From contig CAYWGH010000007.1 in NCBI GenBank assembly GCA_964457925.1, forward strand, positions 1 through 64,000: DNA of 64,000 nucleotides. Direction: 5' to 3'. Position 1 is the stretch's first letter. Each line of letters opens with the position of its first letter. Below the pieces are notes generated by a model. That model did not search any database and was not told the origin of the DNA. It saw only the letters and a list, made by a program, of their open reading frames with translations. A program made the position numbers and the translations under genes. Positions 52,941-61,372 of this stretch are shown in pieces. Origin of the DNA: Coneutiohabitans sp964457925 (lineage in GTDB: Bacteria > Zhuqueibacterota > Zhuqueibacteria > Zhuqueibacterales > Zhuqueibacteraceae).

Positions 52941-53939
52941 TTAATTTAACAGCCCGTTAGCGCGATACCAATCTGCGGTGATTTTCAGGCCGGCGTCCAG
53001 GTTGAACTTGGGTTCATAGCCGAGCAGGCGGCGAGCCTTGGAGATATCGAAGGCACGATCTTTGACAAAGAAATCAACGCGCCGGCGATATACCGGAGGC
53101 TCGAGGCGCAGCGGTTTGCAAATCATTTCACAGAGCAAACCTGCGGTCCAAACCGGCCAAACCGGAAAGTGTTTCGTGGGTTTCGGCACGCCCAGCGCTG
53201 TCGCGATGCGCGCCACCAACTCATTCAGCGTGGTGTACTCGCTGCCGCCGATGGTGAACACTTGCCCGAGCGCTTCCGGCTTTTCGCCGGCCAAAATGAT
53301 GCCGGCGACGAGATCCTCGACAAACGTCATGTGATACAACACCTCGCCGCTCCCAAACATGCGGAATCTGCCGTTATTGACAAATTTAAAAATTTTGAGA
53401 AAACGTTGGTCGCCCGGGCCATAAATGCCGACCGGACGCACGACGACACCCGGCCAGCGATGTTCCTCAAAAAATTTACGTGCGAGTTTTTCGCCCTCGA
53501 GCTTGGATTCTTGATAAACATCGCCCGGGCCATAGGGCGCTTCCTCGGTTGCCGGCGGGTTCTTGATATCGCCCTGCACACCAACGGTGCTGCAATGCAC
53601 AAAGCGATTGACTTGCGAGGCCAGCGCCGCCTCGAGCAAATGACGGGTGCCTTCAAAATTCACCTGCCAAAAATATTTGTTGGGCACGCCCTCCGTGCGA
53701 TAAGCCGCGGCAATGTGATAAACCGTTTCGACGCCTTTCATCGCAACCCGCAAATCATGCACGCTGTCTTTATCGGCAAAATTGCCATAAACCGGCTCAA
53801 TATCTATGCCTTTGAGCAGCGTGAGATTGCTGCTTTTGCGCACGAGGCCGCGCACGTGATAGCCTTTTTGCAAAAGATGTTTACACAGATAGCTGCCGGT
53901 GAAGCCATTTGCACCGGTAACAAGAACTTTCCCTGGCAT
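52941..53939 (-). CDS. NAD-dependent epimerase/reductase (extended SDR)
   Basis: 332 residues from MPGKVLVTGANGFTGSYLC; GGAG lies 9-10 bases upstream. Rossmann GANGFTGS and the catalytic YxxxK in DVYQESKLEGE are intact. The substrate region (FVHCSTVGVQGD, VVVRPVGIYGPGDQRFLKIFK) resembles the nucleoside-diphosphate-sugar epimerases and dihydroflavonol-reductase-like SDRs often found in polyketide and polysaccharide loci. Reaction unassigned. It is 183 bases from the acyltransferase gene and 184 bases from the methyltransferase gene. Confidence 0.8.
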   Translation of the reverse strand: MPGKVLVTGANGFTGSYLCKHLLQKGYHVRGLVRKSSNLTLLKGIDIEPVYGNFADKDSVHDLRVAMKGVETVYHIAAAYRTEGVPNKYFWQVNFEGTRHLLEAALASQVNRFVHCSTVGVQGDIKNPPATEEAPYGPGDVYQESKLEGEKLARKFFEEHRWPGVVVRPVGIYGPGDQRFLKIFKFVNNGRFRMFGSGEVLYHMTFVEDLVAGIILAGEKPEALGQVFTIGGSEYTTLNELVARIATALGVPKPTKHFPVWPVWTAGLLCEMICKPLRLEPPVYRRRVDFFVKDRAFDISKARRLLGYEPKFNLDAGLKITADWYRANGLLN

Positions 53940-54123
53940 GAATAAAACTCCGCTTGTCATTTGTCGGAGGGCGTGCGGGGACTAATGAGGGAGGTTAACT
54001 GGAACAAAAAGTATTCTAACCGGCAAAATTCCCATCACGCCTCCCCAGCGCCGCGAGCAGGTCAAAGCAGATGCCTGGAATCACATGCCATGTACGAATC
54101 TGCCCGGCGCGAAACCATAAAAA

Positions 54124-54957
54124 TCATTTATAACAAAACGCCATGATGTGCCAGCCCAGCGGCCTCACCAAAAATCTCGGCAGGAGATTGAAGCCCGGCA
54201 CAAAAATGCCATTGAACAGCATCGCTTTCCAGCCTTTTTGCAGTTTGCTCGCGACGGGGAATCGCTCGGGCACGATGCGAACCTTGTCGAACGGCGCGAG
54301 CATGCGTTTGAATTCTGCAATCGAATATTTATTGAGCACGGGCGCATCTTCATGCTCCAACTCGACCTTCATGACTTTCGACATGGCATTGAGCCAGGAA
54401 ATGCGGTTGTAGACCATCATGATCGCTTCACCGCCGGGCTTAAGCACACGATGCAGTTCTTTCACCATTTTGTTGGCGTCCGAGGTATATTGCAGCACGC
54501 CGTGCGCATAGACCATGTCAAACCGATTGTTCTCGAATTCGAGCGCTTCGCCGTTCATTAAACGAAACTCGCCTGCCGCGCCATTCAACTCGAAATTTTT
54601 TCTGGCAAGATCGATGGATTGTTTGGCTAAATCCACGCCAATGACGCGCGCACCGCCCTGCGCAAACCGCAGGAGATCGATGCCGACGCCGCAGCCAACT
54701 TCCAGTATGCTTTTTCCGTGATACCCATTAAAATCCACCACCTTCGGCAAGTAGCGCAGCTTGTCAAAACGGTATTCGGCCAGATCCTGAAAAAAGCCTT
54801 TCGATCCCACGGGATGTTTGGCAATGGCAAGATCATGAATATGCGCATTCCAATACTCGGCAATCGCGTGTAACAGTTTCCCGTTTTGAGCTGGCATGCG
54901 TAAAGCGCGTGAGGAGGTTGGGATTCGCTCAAGCTGCGAAGTTGTGAGGTCGGTCAT
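54124..54957 (-). CDS. SAM-dependent methyltransferase (class I)
   Basis: 277 residues. Motif I is SILEVGCGVGID (83-94), with VIGVDLAKQSIDLA and MVYAHGVLQYTSDANKMV following. The C-terminal domain has a hydrophobic stretch (LFNGIFVPGFNLLPRFL) that may lie on the membrane. It probably methylates a sugar or lipid-linked intermediate. The gap to the radical SAM gene is 131 bases. Confidence 0.83.
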   Translation of the reverse strand: MTDLTTSQLERIPTSSRALRMPAQNGKLLHAIAEYWNAHIHDLAIAKHPVGSKGFFQDLAEYRFDKLRYLPKVVDFNGYHGKSILEVGCGVGIDLLRFAQGGARVIGVDLAKQSIDLARKNFELNGAAGEFRLMNGEALEFENNRFDMVYAHGVLQYTSDANKMVKELHRVLKPGGEAIMMVYNRISWLNAMSKVMKVELEHEDAPVLNKYSIAEFKRMLAPFDKVRIVPERFPVASKLQKGWKAMLFNGIFVPGFNLLPRFLVRPLGWHIMAFCYK

Positions 54958-55088
54958 GTTTATTCCGTTAATAGTTTTCGCATGTTGCGAAAGGCTTTGG
55001 CAATTCTGACGCTCTGAAAACAGAATTATAGCGTGATTTGATCGACTTTGAAAAAACGCCGGATCCTGGCTTCCTGAGCGCGGCTTTG

Positions 55089-56168
55089 CTAGAAATGCTC
55101 AGCGGTCGTGAAGATTGGTTTAAGCGCGCGATGCAAACGCAAAGGGGTCATGCGCTGCACGGCCATCGTCAAAGGTACAACGCTCTCGAAAAAGCCCGCG
55201 GGCAATTCCTGGCGCGCGATGCGCGTACGCACTTCGCTGGCGCGGCGGCCGTACCAAATTTTCTCAAAGCTTTGTTCGCGAATATTGCCCATGGAGGCAG
55301 TTTCGAGCGGATCGGGATAAACGTTGCCGCGCGGGTCGATATTGACAAAAGCGAATCCTGCGATGCTATGCTGTTCCCGCAGTTTATGCGGATTTTCGAT
55401 GAATGAGGCAAACTGGCGGTAATAATCGCGATTCATCGGCAGCAACTCACCGTACATTTTGAGCACGCGTTCGACCAGCGTTTGCAGCTTTGCGGCGTCA
55501 CCCGGCCCGAAAGCCAAATCGTCATCGACACGATACTTTACTTGCGGCAGGTGCAATGCCGGCTGAAACGACAGGCCATCAAGCGCACGCGATTTGACGA
55601 AGCGCGCCATGTTTTCAAGATCATACATGTTGGCCTTGTTCACCGTAAACGCGATAAAAATTTTGGGACGCGCGTTACTGCGCAGAGACTTGAGATTTTC
55701 AATCGCCTGGCTGGCCAGTTCGAAATACCCCTTGATGCCGCGCAGCGCATCATTCAAGTCAGGCGTGCTGCCATCGAGCGAAATATAGATCAAATCCAAA
55801 CCGGCGTCAATGAGTTTCTTGGCGCGACGATCATTGATCAACAGGCCGTTTGACATTAAGGAGGTCGACAAATGGCAGCTTTTGGCCCACGCGATCAAGT
55901 CGAAAATATCCTTGCGCAACAGCGGCTCGCCGCCGGTGAAGCAGAGGTTCATCACGCCGTTGTCAGCGAGCTGCCGGATCAAATCCTTCCCTTCCACCGT
56001 TGAAAGCACACTGGGATCCTCTTGCTCCTGCCAACGATCACACGTGCGGCATTTGGCGTTGCAAACGGCAAGCACTTCCCACGCGGCTTTGATCGGCCCG
56101 ATGATCGGTTCGTGCTCGCCCTTCGCAAAACGCAAAAAATTTTGCAGATGCTTTACTTGCTTGAACAT
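55089..56168 (-). CDS. Radical SAM protein without SPASM cysteines
   Basis: 359 residues; GAGG precedes the ATG. The cluster-binding CNAKCRTC (C36, C40, C43; Cx3Cx2C) and the GGEPLLRKD glycine motif show a radical SAM core. In the C-terminal part the usual SPASM stretch is present but its cysteines are replaced: FVNIDPRGNVYPDPLETASMGNIREQSFEKIW. It therefore probably binds only one 4Fe-4S cluster. The reaction is unknown; context suggests modification of a sugar, lipid or peptide related to the locus. It lies 10 bases from the asparagine synthetase gene. Confidence 0.83.
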   Translation of the reverse strand: MFKQVKHLQNFLRFAKGEHEPIIGPIKAAWEVLAVCNAKCRTCDRWQEQEDPSVLSTVEGKDLIRQLADNGVMNLCFTGGEPLLRKDIFDLIAWAKSCHLSTSLMSNGLLINDRRAKKLIDAGLDLIYISLDGSTPDLNDALRGIKGYFELASQAIENLKSLRSNARPKIFIAFTVNKANMYDLENMARFVKSRALDGLSFQPALHLPQVKYRVDDDLAFGPGDAAKLQTLVERVLKMYGELLPMNRDYYRQFASFIENPHKLREQHSIAGFAFVNIDPRGNVYPDPLETASMGNIREQSFEKIWYGRRASEVRTRIARQELPAGFFESVVPLTMAVQRMTPLRLHRALKPIFTTAEHF

Positions 56169-56178
56169 ACAACCCGCC

Positions 56179-58062
56179 TCATGTTAGATATTGCTCGCGC
56201 CAAATGCCGAACACCGTGAGCGCCCACAGCCGGTGGCTGTGATTCTCGGCGCCGGCGAGATGCTCATCGACGAGTCGTTGCACATATTCCGCATTAAAAA
56301 AGCCGTCGCGCTTGAGGCGCGCGGGGGAAAGCACATCGAGCATCATCGATCGCAATTCTTCCTTCAGCCAATTTTTAATCGGGATACTGAAGCCTTCTTT
56401 GCCGCGTTTCACGATCGACGGCGGCAGCAATGCCTTCATTGCCTCTTTGAGAATCCACTTCGTCTGCTGGCCCTGCAGCTTGAGCGCGCTCGGAATGGTG
56501 GCGGCATACTCAACCACGCGATAATCCAGAAACGGGGCGCGCGCTTCCAGCGAGGCGGCCATGCTCATGCGATCGACCTTCACCATGATGTCGTCACAGA
56601 GATATGTTTTGATGTCCACGTAAAGCTGGCGATTGACATAATCGCGCGAATCGGCATTCTGGAAGTGGCTGCGGATGAAGTCATGCGCGCCGCGGCGAAT
56701 GTCAACGCCGCGCAAGGCCTCGCCATAAAGCTGCTGTTTCTCCTGCTCCGCCAGAAAAATCATCCAACGCACATGCTGCAAATCTTCCGGGTATTGTGTG
56801 CCTTCGACGAAGCGTTTGATCTTGTTGATCGGCCCTTTCTTTTTCTCCGTCGGCGGCAGCAATCGGGCAAACGGCTGCACCAGGCCGCGCCGCAGAAAAG
56901 ACGGCAACATGCGGTACTTGCGATACATCCAATCGGCAACATAGGTGTCATAACCGGCAAACAGCTCGTCGCCGCCATCGCCGCTGAGCACGACCGTCAC
57001 ATGCTCGCGCGCCATTTTCGAAACGAGATACGTCGGGAAAATCGAAAAATCACCGAGCGGTTCATCGAGATGCTTGATCAGCTTTTCCGTCAATTCGAGC
57101 GCGTTGGGTCGCAAGATAAATTCTTTGTGATCGGTTTTATAGTGCTTGGCGATTTCACGCGCGTATTGCAGCTCATTGTAGCTGCCTTCTTCGAACCCGA
57201 TCGAAAAGGTTTTCACCGGCTGATCCATAACGCGCGCCATCAGCGCGACGACACAACTCGAATCGATGCCGCCGGAGAGAAACGCGCCCAACGGCACATC
57301 GCTCATCAAGCGGATTTTCACCGCATCTTGCAGCAGATCAACCAAACCTTGCTGCAGCTCGGCGGCGTGATAACCGTTCTCGCGGAAATGCAGATCCCAA
57401 TAACGCCGCAGCTCGGTTTTACCGTCGCGGCGAATCAACAACGAATGCCCGGCGGGCAGCTTTTTGATATCCGCAAAAATCGTATGCGGCGCCGGCACGT
57501 ATTCATAGGTGAGATAAAGATCAAGCGCTTCCGGCGAAACGCGCCGCGGCACGTGTTGCGATTGCAATAGGCTCTTCAGCTCCGAGCCGAACACGAGACG
57601 ATCGTTGCCGGCATAATAATACAGCGGCTTTTTGCCCAGACGATCGCGCGAAAGAAAAAGGCTGCGGTTTCGCGTATCCCAAATGGCAAAACCGAACATG
57701 CCGTTAAGTTTGGCCGGGCATTCGACGCCGAATTCTTCATAAGCATGCACGATGGCCTCGGTGTCCGATTTTGTTTTGAAATGATGCCCGCGGCTTTCCA
57801 ACTCCCGGCGCAACTCGAGATAGTTGTAAATTTCCCCGTTGAAAATGATCCAGATCGTGCCGTCTTCATTGCTGATCGGCTGTTGGCCGCTGGAAAGATC
57901 GATGATGCTGAGGCGGCGCATGGCCATGCCGATTTGCTCGCCGTGATAAAAACCGTCTTCATCCGGCCCGCGATGAATGATAGCCTCATTCATGCGCCGC
58001 ACTTCGTCGCGCGCAATCGTTGCTGCCGGGGAAAATGTCATTATACCACAAATACCGCACAT
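56179..58062 (-). CDS. asnB: Glutamine-dependent asparagine synthetase-family amidotransferase
   Basis: 627 residues. Complete class II amidotransferase: nucleophile Cys2 (MCGICGI), HRGPDEDG (30-37), Arg50, NGEIYN (75-80) and Asp100. The synthetase domain has SGGIDSS (263-269) and SGDGGDELFAGYD. It can channel glutamine ammonia to an acyl-adenylate. In polysaccharide loci such proteins are thought to amidate uronic-acid carboxyls; true asparagine synthesis cannot be excluded. It is followed by the radical SAM gene and preceded by a GT4 gene, all within 11 bases. The name reflects family, not proven substrate. Confidence 0.87.
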   Translation of the reverse strand: MCGICGIMTFSPAATIARDEVRRMNEAIIHRGPDEDGFYHGEQIGMAMRRLSIIDLSSGQQPISNEDGTIWIIFNGEIYNYLELRRELESRGHHFKTKSDTEAIVHAYEEFGVECPAKLNGMFGFAIWDTRNRSLFLSRDRLGKKPLYYYAGNDRLVFGSELKSLLQSQHVPRRVSPEALDLYLTYEYVPAPHTIFADIKKLPAGHSLLIRRDGKTELRRYWDLHFRENGYHAAELQQGLVDLLQDAVKIRLMSDVPLGAFLSGGIDSSCVVALMARVMDQPVKTFSIGFEEGSYNELQYAREIAKHYKTDHKEFILRPNALELTEKLIKHLDEPLGDFSIFPTYLVSKMAREHVTVVLSGDGGDELFAGYDTYVADWMYRKYRMLPSFLRRGLVQPFARLLPPTEKKKGPINKIKRFVEGTQYPEDLQHVRWMIFLAEQEKQQLYGEALRGVDIRRGAHDFIRSHFQNADSRDYVNRQLYVDIKTYLCDDIMVKVDRMSMAASLEARAPFLDYRVVEYAATIPSALKLQGQQTKWILKEAMKALLPPSIVKRGKEGFSIPIKNWLKEELRSMMLDVLSPARLKRDGFFNAEYVQRLVDEHLAGAENHSHRLWALTVFGIWREQYLT

Positions 58063-58071
58063 AAATTCACC

Positions 58072-59262
58072 CTATGCTCTTCCCTGATTCTGTTGGCAAG
58101 ACTGCAGATAGTCATACACCTCCGCCGTTTTTCTCAAATAGGCCTCATAGCTGTATTCCCGTTCGGCCAGGGCTTGCGCACGCCGGCCAATCGTTTCTCC
58201 TAAATTCTTGTCGTGCAGCACGCGCAAAAGTCCGTGCGCAAATGCTTCGGGTTTGCAATCGGTGAGCACGGCGACTTCATCATTCAACACCTGGGTATGC
58301 GTAAGGTGATTGGTCGCGACGATCGGCACGCCGGAACGCAAATACGAATAAATTTTCAACGGCGTGTTATTGCCTTCCAAGCGCGGCGAGACCAACACCT
58401 GCGCAAGCCGCATGAATTGCGGGATTTCTTCGGGCGGGCGCTGGCCGGTAAAAACGAATTTTTCGGTGATGCCGAGTTGCCGGGCTTTTTCTTTTTGTTC
58501 ATTCACCTGTTCGGGCTTGCCGCCAACGACCAGAAAGCGAACATTGGGATGCTGTTTTGCGACCCGCGCGCCGCAGGCGAGCAACAAATCAATGCCTTGA
58601 TACGGTTCGAGCGTGCCGGTGTAGAGCACGATGGTTTCACCGTTCAAATTATACCGTTGTTTTAATTCGAGCGGATTGACCTGCGTCTGGAAAACCTCGC
58701 TGTTGTCAGCGACGTTCTCAATCAGCTTGTTGAATTTGTTGGGAAAGCGCTCGCACACATAGTGATAAAGCTCCGGGCAAATCGTGATGACGGCCTGCGC
58801 GCTGTTGATGGTCGCGGCTTCCAACCGCTCAAACGACTGGATTAACAGATTCGATGTGGTAAACTTAAAGTTGGAAAGCTGTTGTGGCAGGCTCGAGTGC
58901 ATATCATAGAGATGCGGGAGGCCAAACTTCTTGCTCAAGCGAATGCCCATAAAGCCGGCTTCTTCGTGGGTGTGCAGCAAATCGTAACGCTTCTTCGCAA
59001 GCAATTCGACAGCGCGGCGATAGACGGCGACGTCTAGGATGATTTTGGGTGCGGACGGTCCAATCGCGATCTCTTTGATGAACGGCACCGCGGCGGCGCG
59101 GTGAATGCTGACATGCTCGATCTCAACATTTTGGCCCAGGTGATAGGTCACCAGGTCGATGCGATGTCCCAACCGCGAAAGCGCGCGCAAGCGATGGAGC
59201 ACGCTGAAGGGCGTTCCGCGCGGCTGGAAAAAAGGTTGTGGCGCAATCATCAAAACGTTCAT
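58072..59262 (-). CDS. Glycosyltransferase family 4
   Basis: 396 residues, first gene after the 680-base intergenic region. The N-domain starts MNVLMIAPQPFFQPRGTPFSV; the RGTPFSV stretch takes the place of the GGAE region. The donor domain has YTGTLEPYQGIDLLL, and LEGNNTPLKIYSYLRSGVPIVATN as the nucleotide-sugar site. It probably initiates the operon running left, adding an early sugar. Donor unknown. Confidence 0.86.
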   Translation of the reverse strand: MNVLMIAPQPFFQPRGTPFSVLHRLRALSRLGHRIDLVTYHLGQNVEIEHVSIHRAAAVPFIKEIAIGPSAPKIILDVAVYRRAVELLAKKRYDLLHTHEEAGFMGIRLSKKFGLPHLYDMHSSLPQQLSNFKFTTSNLLIQSFERLEAATINSAQAVITICPELYHYVCERFPNKFNKLIENVADNSEVFQTQVNPLELKQRYNLNGETIVLYTGTLEPYQGIDLLLACGARVAKQHPNVRFLVVGGKPEQVNEQKEKARQLGITEKFVFTGQRPPEEIPQFMRLAQVLVSPRLEGNNTPLKIYSYLRSGVPIVATNHLTHTQVLNDEVAVLTDCKPEAFAHGLLRVLHDKNLGETIGRRAQALAEREYSYEAYLRKTAEVYDYLQSCQQNQGRA

Positions 59263-59760
59263 GGGGCTTTCATCTTTTGTTCGCCGCTATCGACTCCGAG
59301 CGGATGCGAGCATTTCATTTTATCTCGAAGGCCGGCCGCACGGATCGAGTGTTGGCCATCGACATGAATCGAGCTTCGTGGCGGACGGCATATGAGTGAC
59401 CGTAAATTCCCTTGCAAGGCTTCAGCAACACTGATGCCACTGCCGGTGTCCGAAATTCGGTCAGGAATAGGAGGTTTTACCGCAGATTAGACTAAAAATG
59501 GAGGTGGATAAAGCGTATGTGGTGAATCGAGGTGATCGTGCCATGTGCCACGCTGAAACGATGTATTTTTGTGACACAAGCCCAAATGGGGTGGCAGTAG
59601 GTTCGGAAATCAGCGCTTTTCTGCCGCGGGTGAACGCCCGCTCAAAAATCCTGATGCTACTCTCCTGTGCGATGATGTCGTGATCATTATTGAGCGAATA
59701 TTAAACCGACAGCAGAAGGCGTTCGTGCACTCCGGATCGGCCCGCCACCCCAATGAAGCT

Positions 59761-59782
59761 GCCTTGAAATCAGTTTCAAGGC
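59761..59782. repeat. Perfect hairpin, 9-bp stem
   Basis: GCCTTGAAA (59761-59769) and TTTCAAGGC (59774-59782) are exact reverse complements around a 4-base loop. No T run follows on either strand. It adjoins the second hairpin. Confidence 0.6.
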
Positions 59783-59792
59783 AAAACGTTAA

Positions 59793-59810
59793 AACCGGCT
59801 AGAGCCGGTT
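59793..59810 (-). terminator. Probable rho-independent terminator after the UDP-glucose dehydrogenase gene
   Basis: On the minus strand AACCGGCT and AGCCGGTT form a perfect 8-bp stem with a 2-base loop, followed by TTAACGTTTT. It lies about 130 bases past the stop at 59943. The tail is interrupted, so efficiency is uncertain. Confidence 0.5.
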
Positions 59811-59942
59811 CAAAACCAAACGAATAGATTTTATCAAGCCCGGGAAAGATGACACGCGGATCGCTGTTGCTGGCAGTTGAATTCAAACAATCCATAACAG
59901 AACTGAGCGCGTTGCAACAAACGTTCTCTCTCAGGTTGTAAT

Positions 59943-61241
59943 TCAGCGCCCAACGCTATAGTACTTGAAACCCTTGTCGATCATTTTACTGGGCTCGTAA
60001 ATATTGCGCAGGTCAATCACCAGGGGAGTTTTGAGCAGCCCCTTGATCTTGTCGAGATCGAGGCTGCGAAACTGATTCCACTCTGTGATGAAGACCAGCG
60101 CGTCAGCGCCTTCCATAATATCGTAGGCATCTTTACCGTAAACAACGCTGGGCAGAATTTTTCTAGCTTCAGGCATCGCAACGGGGTCGTACGCGCGGAT
60201 TTTCGCGCCCTCTTTCTGCAATGCTTGAATAATATCGACCGCCGGCGCCTCGCGCATGTCGTCGGTGTTCGGTTTGAAGGACAGGCCGAGAAAGGCAATC
60301 GTTTTGCCTTTGACGCCGCCCGTGATATGTTTGATCTTCTGGATCATAATGCGGCGCTGCTGTTCGTTCACCGCCACCGCTGCTTCGACGATCTGAAAAC
60401 GATAATCATGCTGCTGCGCGATCGTCAGCAATGCGCGGGTGTCTTTCGGAAAACATGAACCGCCATAGCCGGGGCCGGGATGCAGGAATTTCGCGCCGAT
60501 GCGATTGTCCAGGCCCATGCCCTTGGCAACATCGTGCACGTCCGCGCCCACCCGCTCGCAAACGTTCGCCACTTCGTTGATGAAACTGATCTTGGTGGCC
60601 AGGAACGCATTGGCGGCATACTTGGTCAATTCGGCGCTGGCAAGATTCGTCATCACAATCGGGGTTTCAATCAAATATAAGGGCGAATACAAATCTTTCA
60701 TAATCGCCATGGCTTCGCTGTCTTCTGCGCCGATGACGACGCGATTCGGCCGCATAAAATCTTCGATGGCCGAGCCTTCACGCAAAAACTCGGGATTTGA
60801 AACAACGGAAAAATGAATCGGCGCAGACTGATTCTCTTGAATGATCTTTTTGATCAATTTGCCGGCGCCCACCGGCACCGTGCTTTTGTTCACGATGACT
60901 TTGTAGCCGTTCATATAGCGCGCGACGTCCTTGGCCACGTTTTCGACATGGCGCATGTCGGCAGAACCATCTTCGGCTTGCGGCGTGCCGACCGCAATAA
61001 AAATCACGAGGGCGTTTTCCACCGCATACTTCAAGTCGGTGGTGAATGACAGCCGTCCCGCTTTTACATTCTGCGCCACCAGCGTATCCAGCCCCGGTTC
61101 GTAAATTGGAATCTCGCCGGCTTGCAATTTGGCAATTTTCGTTTGGTCAATATCAACGCAAACGACATCGTTCCCGAATTCGGCGAAACAAGTTCCGGTG
61201 ACAAGCCCGACGTAGCCTGTTCCGATCATGCAAATGTGCAT
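59943..61241 (-). CDS. ugd: UDP-glucose 6-dehydrogenase
   Basis: 432 residues, standard length; AAGGA lies before the ATG. It oxidises UDP-glucose to UDP-glucuronate with two NAD+. N-terminal Rossmann GTGYVGLVTGTCFAE (8-22), GTPQAEDGSAD, NPEFLREGSAIEDF and catalytic Cys263 in GYGGSCFPKD are all present. The C-terminal UDP-binding domain includes LSFKPNTDDMREAPA. It supplies uronic acid for the polysaccharide; the epimerase at 62874-63833 could convert the product to UDP-galacturonate. A probable terminator follows at 59793-59810. Confidence 0.95.
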   Translation of the reverse strand: MHICMIGTGYVGLVTGTCFAEFGNDVVCVDIDQTKIAKLQAGEIPIYEPGLDTLVAQNVKAGRLSFTTDLKYAVENALVIFIAVGTPQAEDGSADMRHVENVAKDVARYMNGYKVIVNKSTVPVGAGKLIKKIIQENQSAPIHFSVVSNPEFLREGSAIEDFMRPNRVVIGAEDSEAMAIMKDLYSPLYLIETPIVMTNLASAELTKYAANAFLATKISFINEVANVCERVGADVHDVAKGMGLDNRIGAKFLHPGPGYGGSCFPKDTRALLTIAQQHDYRFQIVEAAVAVNEQQRRIMIQKIKHITGGVKGKTIAFLGLSFKPNTDDMREAPAVDIIQALQKEGAKIRAYDPVAMPEARKILPSVVYGKDAYDIMEGADALVFITEWNQFRSLDLDKIKGLLKTPLVIDLRNIYEPSKMIDKGFKYYSVGR

Positions 61242-61372
61242 AACAATCCTTGAGCAAAATTCAAATGTCTAATGAGAAACCCGCGAAAGGCAAAACGGCT
61301 GTAACTGTTTTCCTGCGTTTCATGCCGCAAACATTGTCGGTTTCGTTAAAGCGGCGCGCGTTATAAAAAGTT

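Larger units (their letters stand above)
59263..59942. other. 680-base intergenic region with tandem hairpins
   Basis: The largest non-coding gap in the window. The right part holds two adjacent hairpins (59761-59782 and 59793-59810). The left part has no convincing gene: a 61-codon plus-strand frame (59498-59683) has a site resembling AGGAGG but no recognisable protein. Position suggests the terminator of the initiation genes and the promoter/leader for the long operon that begins with the GT4 gene at 59262. No sigma-70 pair stands out. Confidence 0.55.

Noticed and set aside
56191..57570. Plus-strand open frame of 459 codons
   Set aside because: It lies wholly antisense to the asparagine synthetase gene, whose motifs are complete, and shows no recognisable protein features.
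59537..59552. Minus-strand TGGCAC repeats suggesting a sigma-54 promoter
   Set aside because: The GG to GC spacing and the -12 element do not fit the TGGCAC-N5-TTGC consensus.
59498..59683. 61-codon plus-strand frame in the large intergenic region
   Set aside because: GGAGG-like sequence lies near, but the start is within it, and the product resembles nothing; more likely leader DNA.
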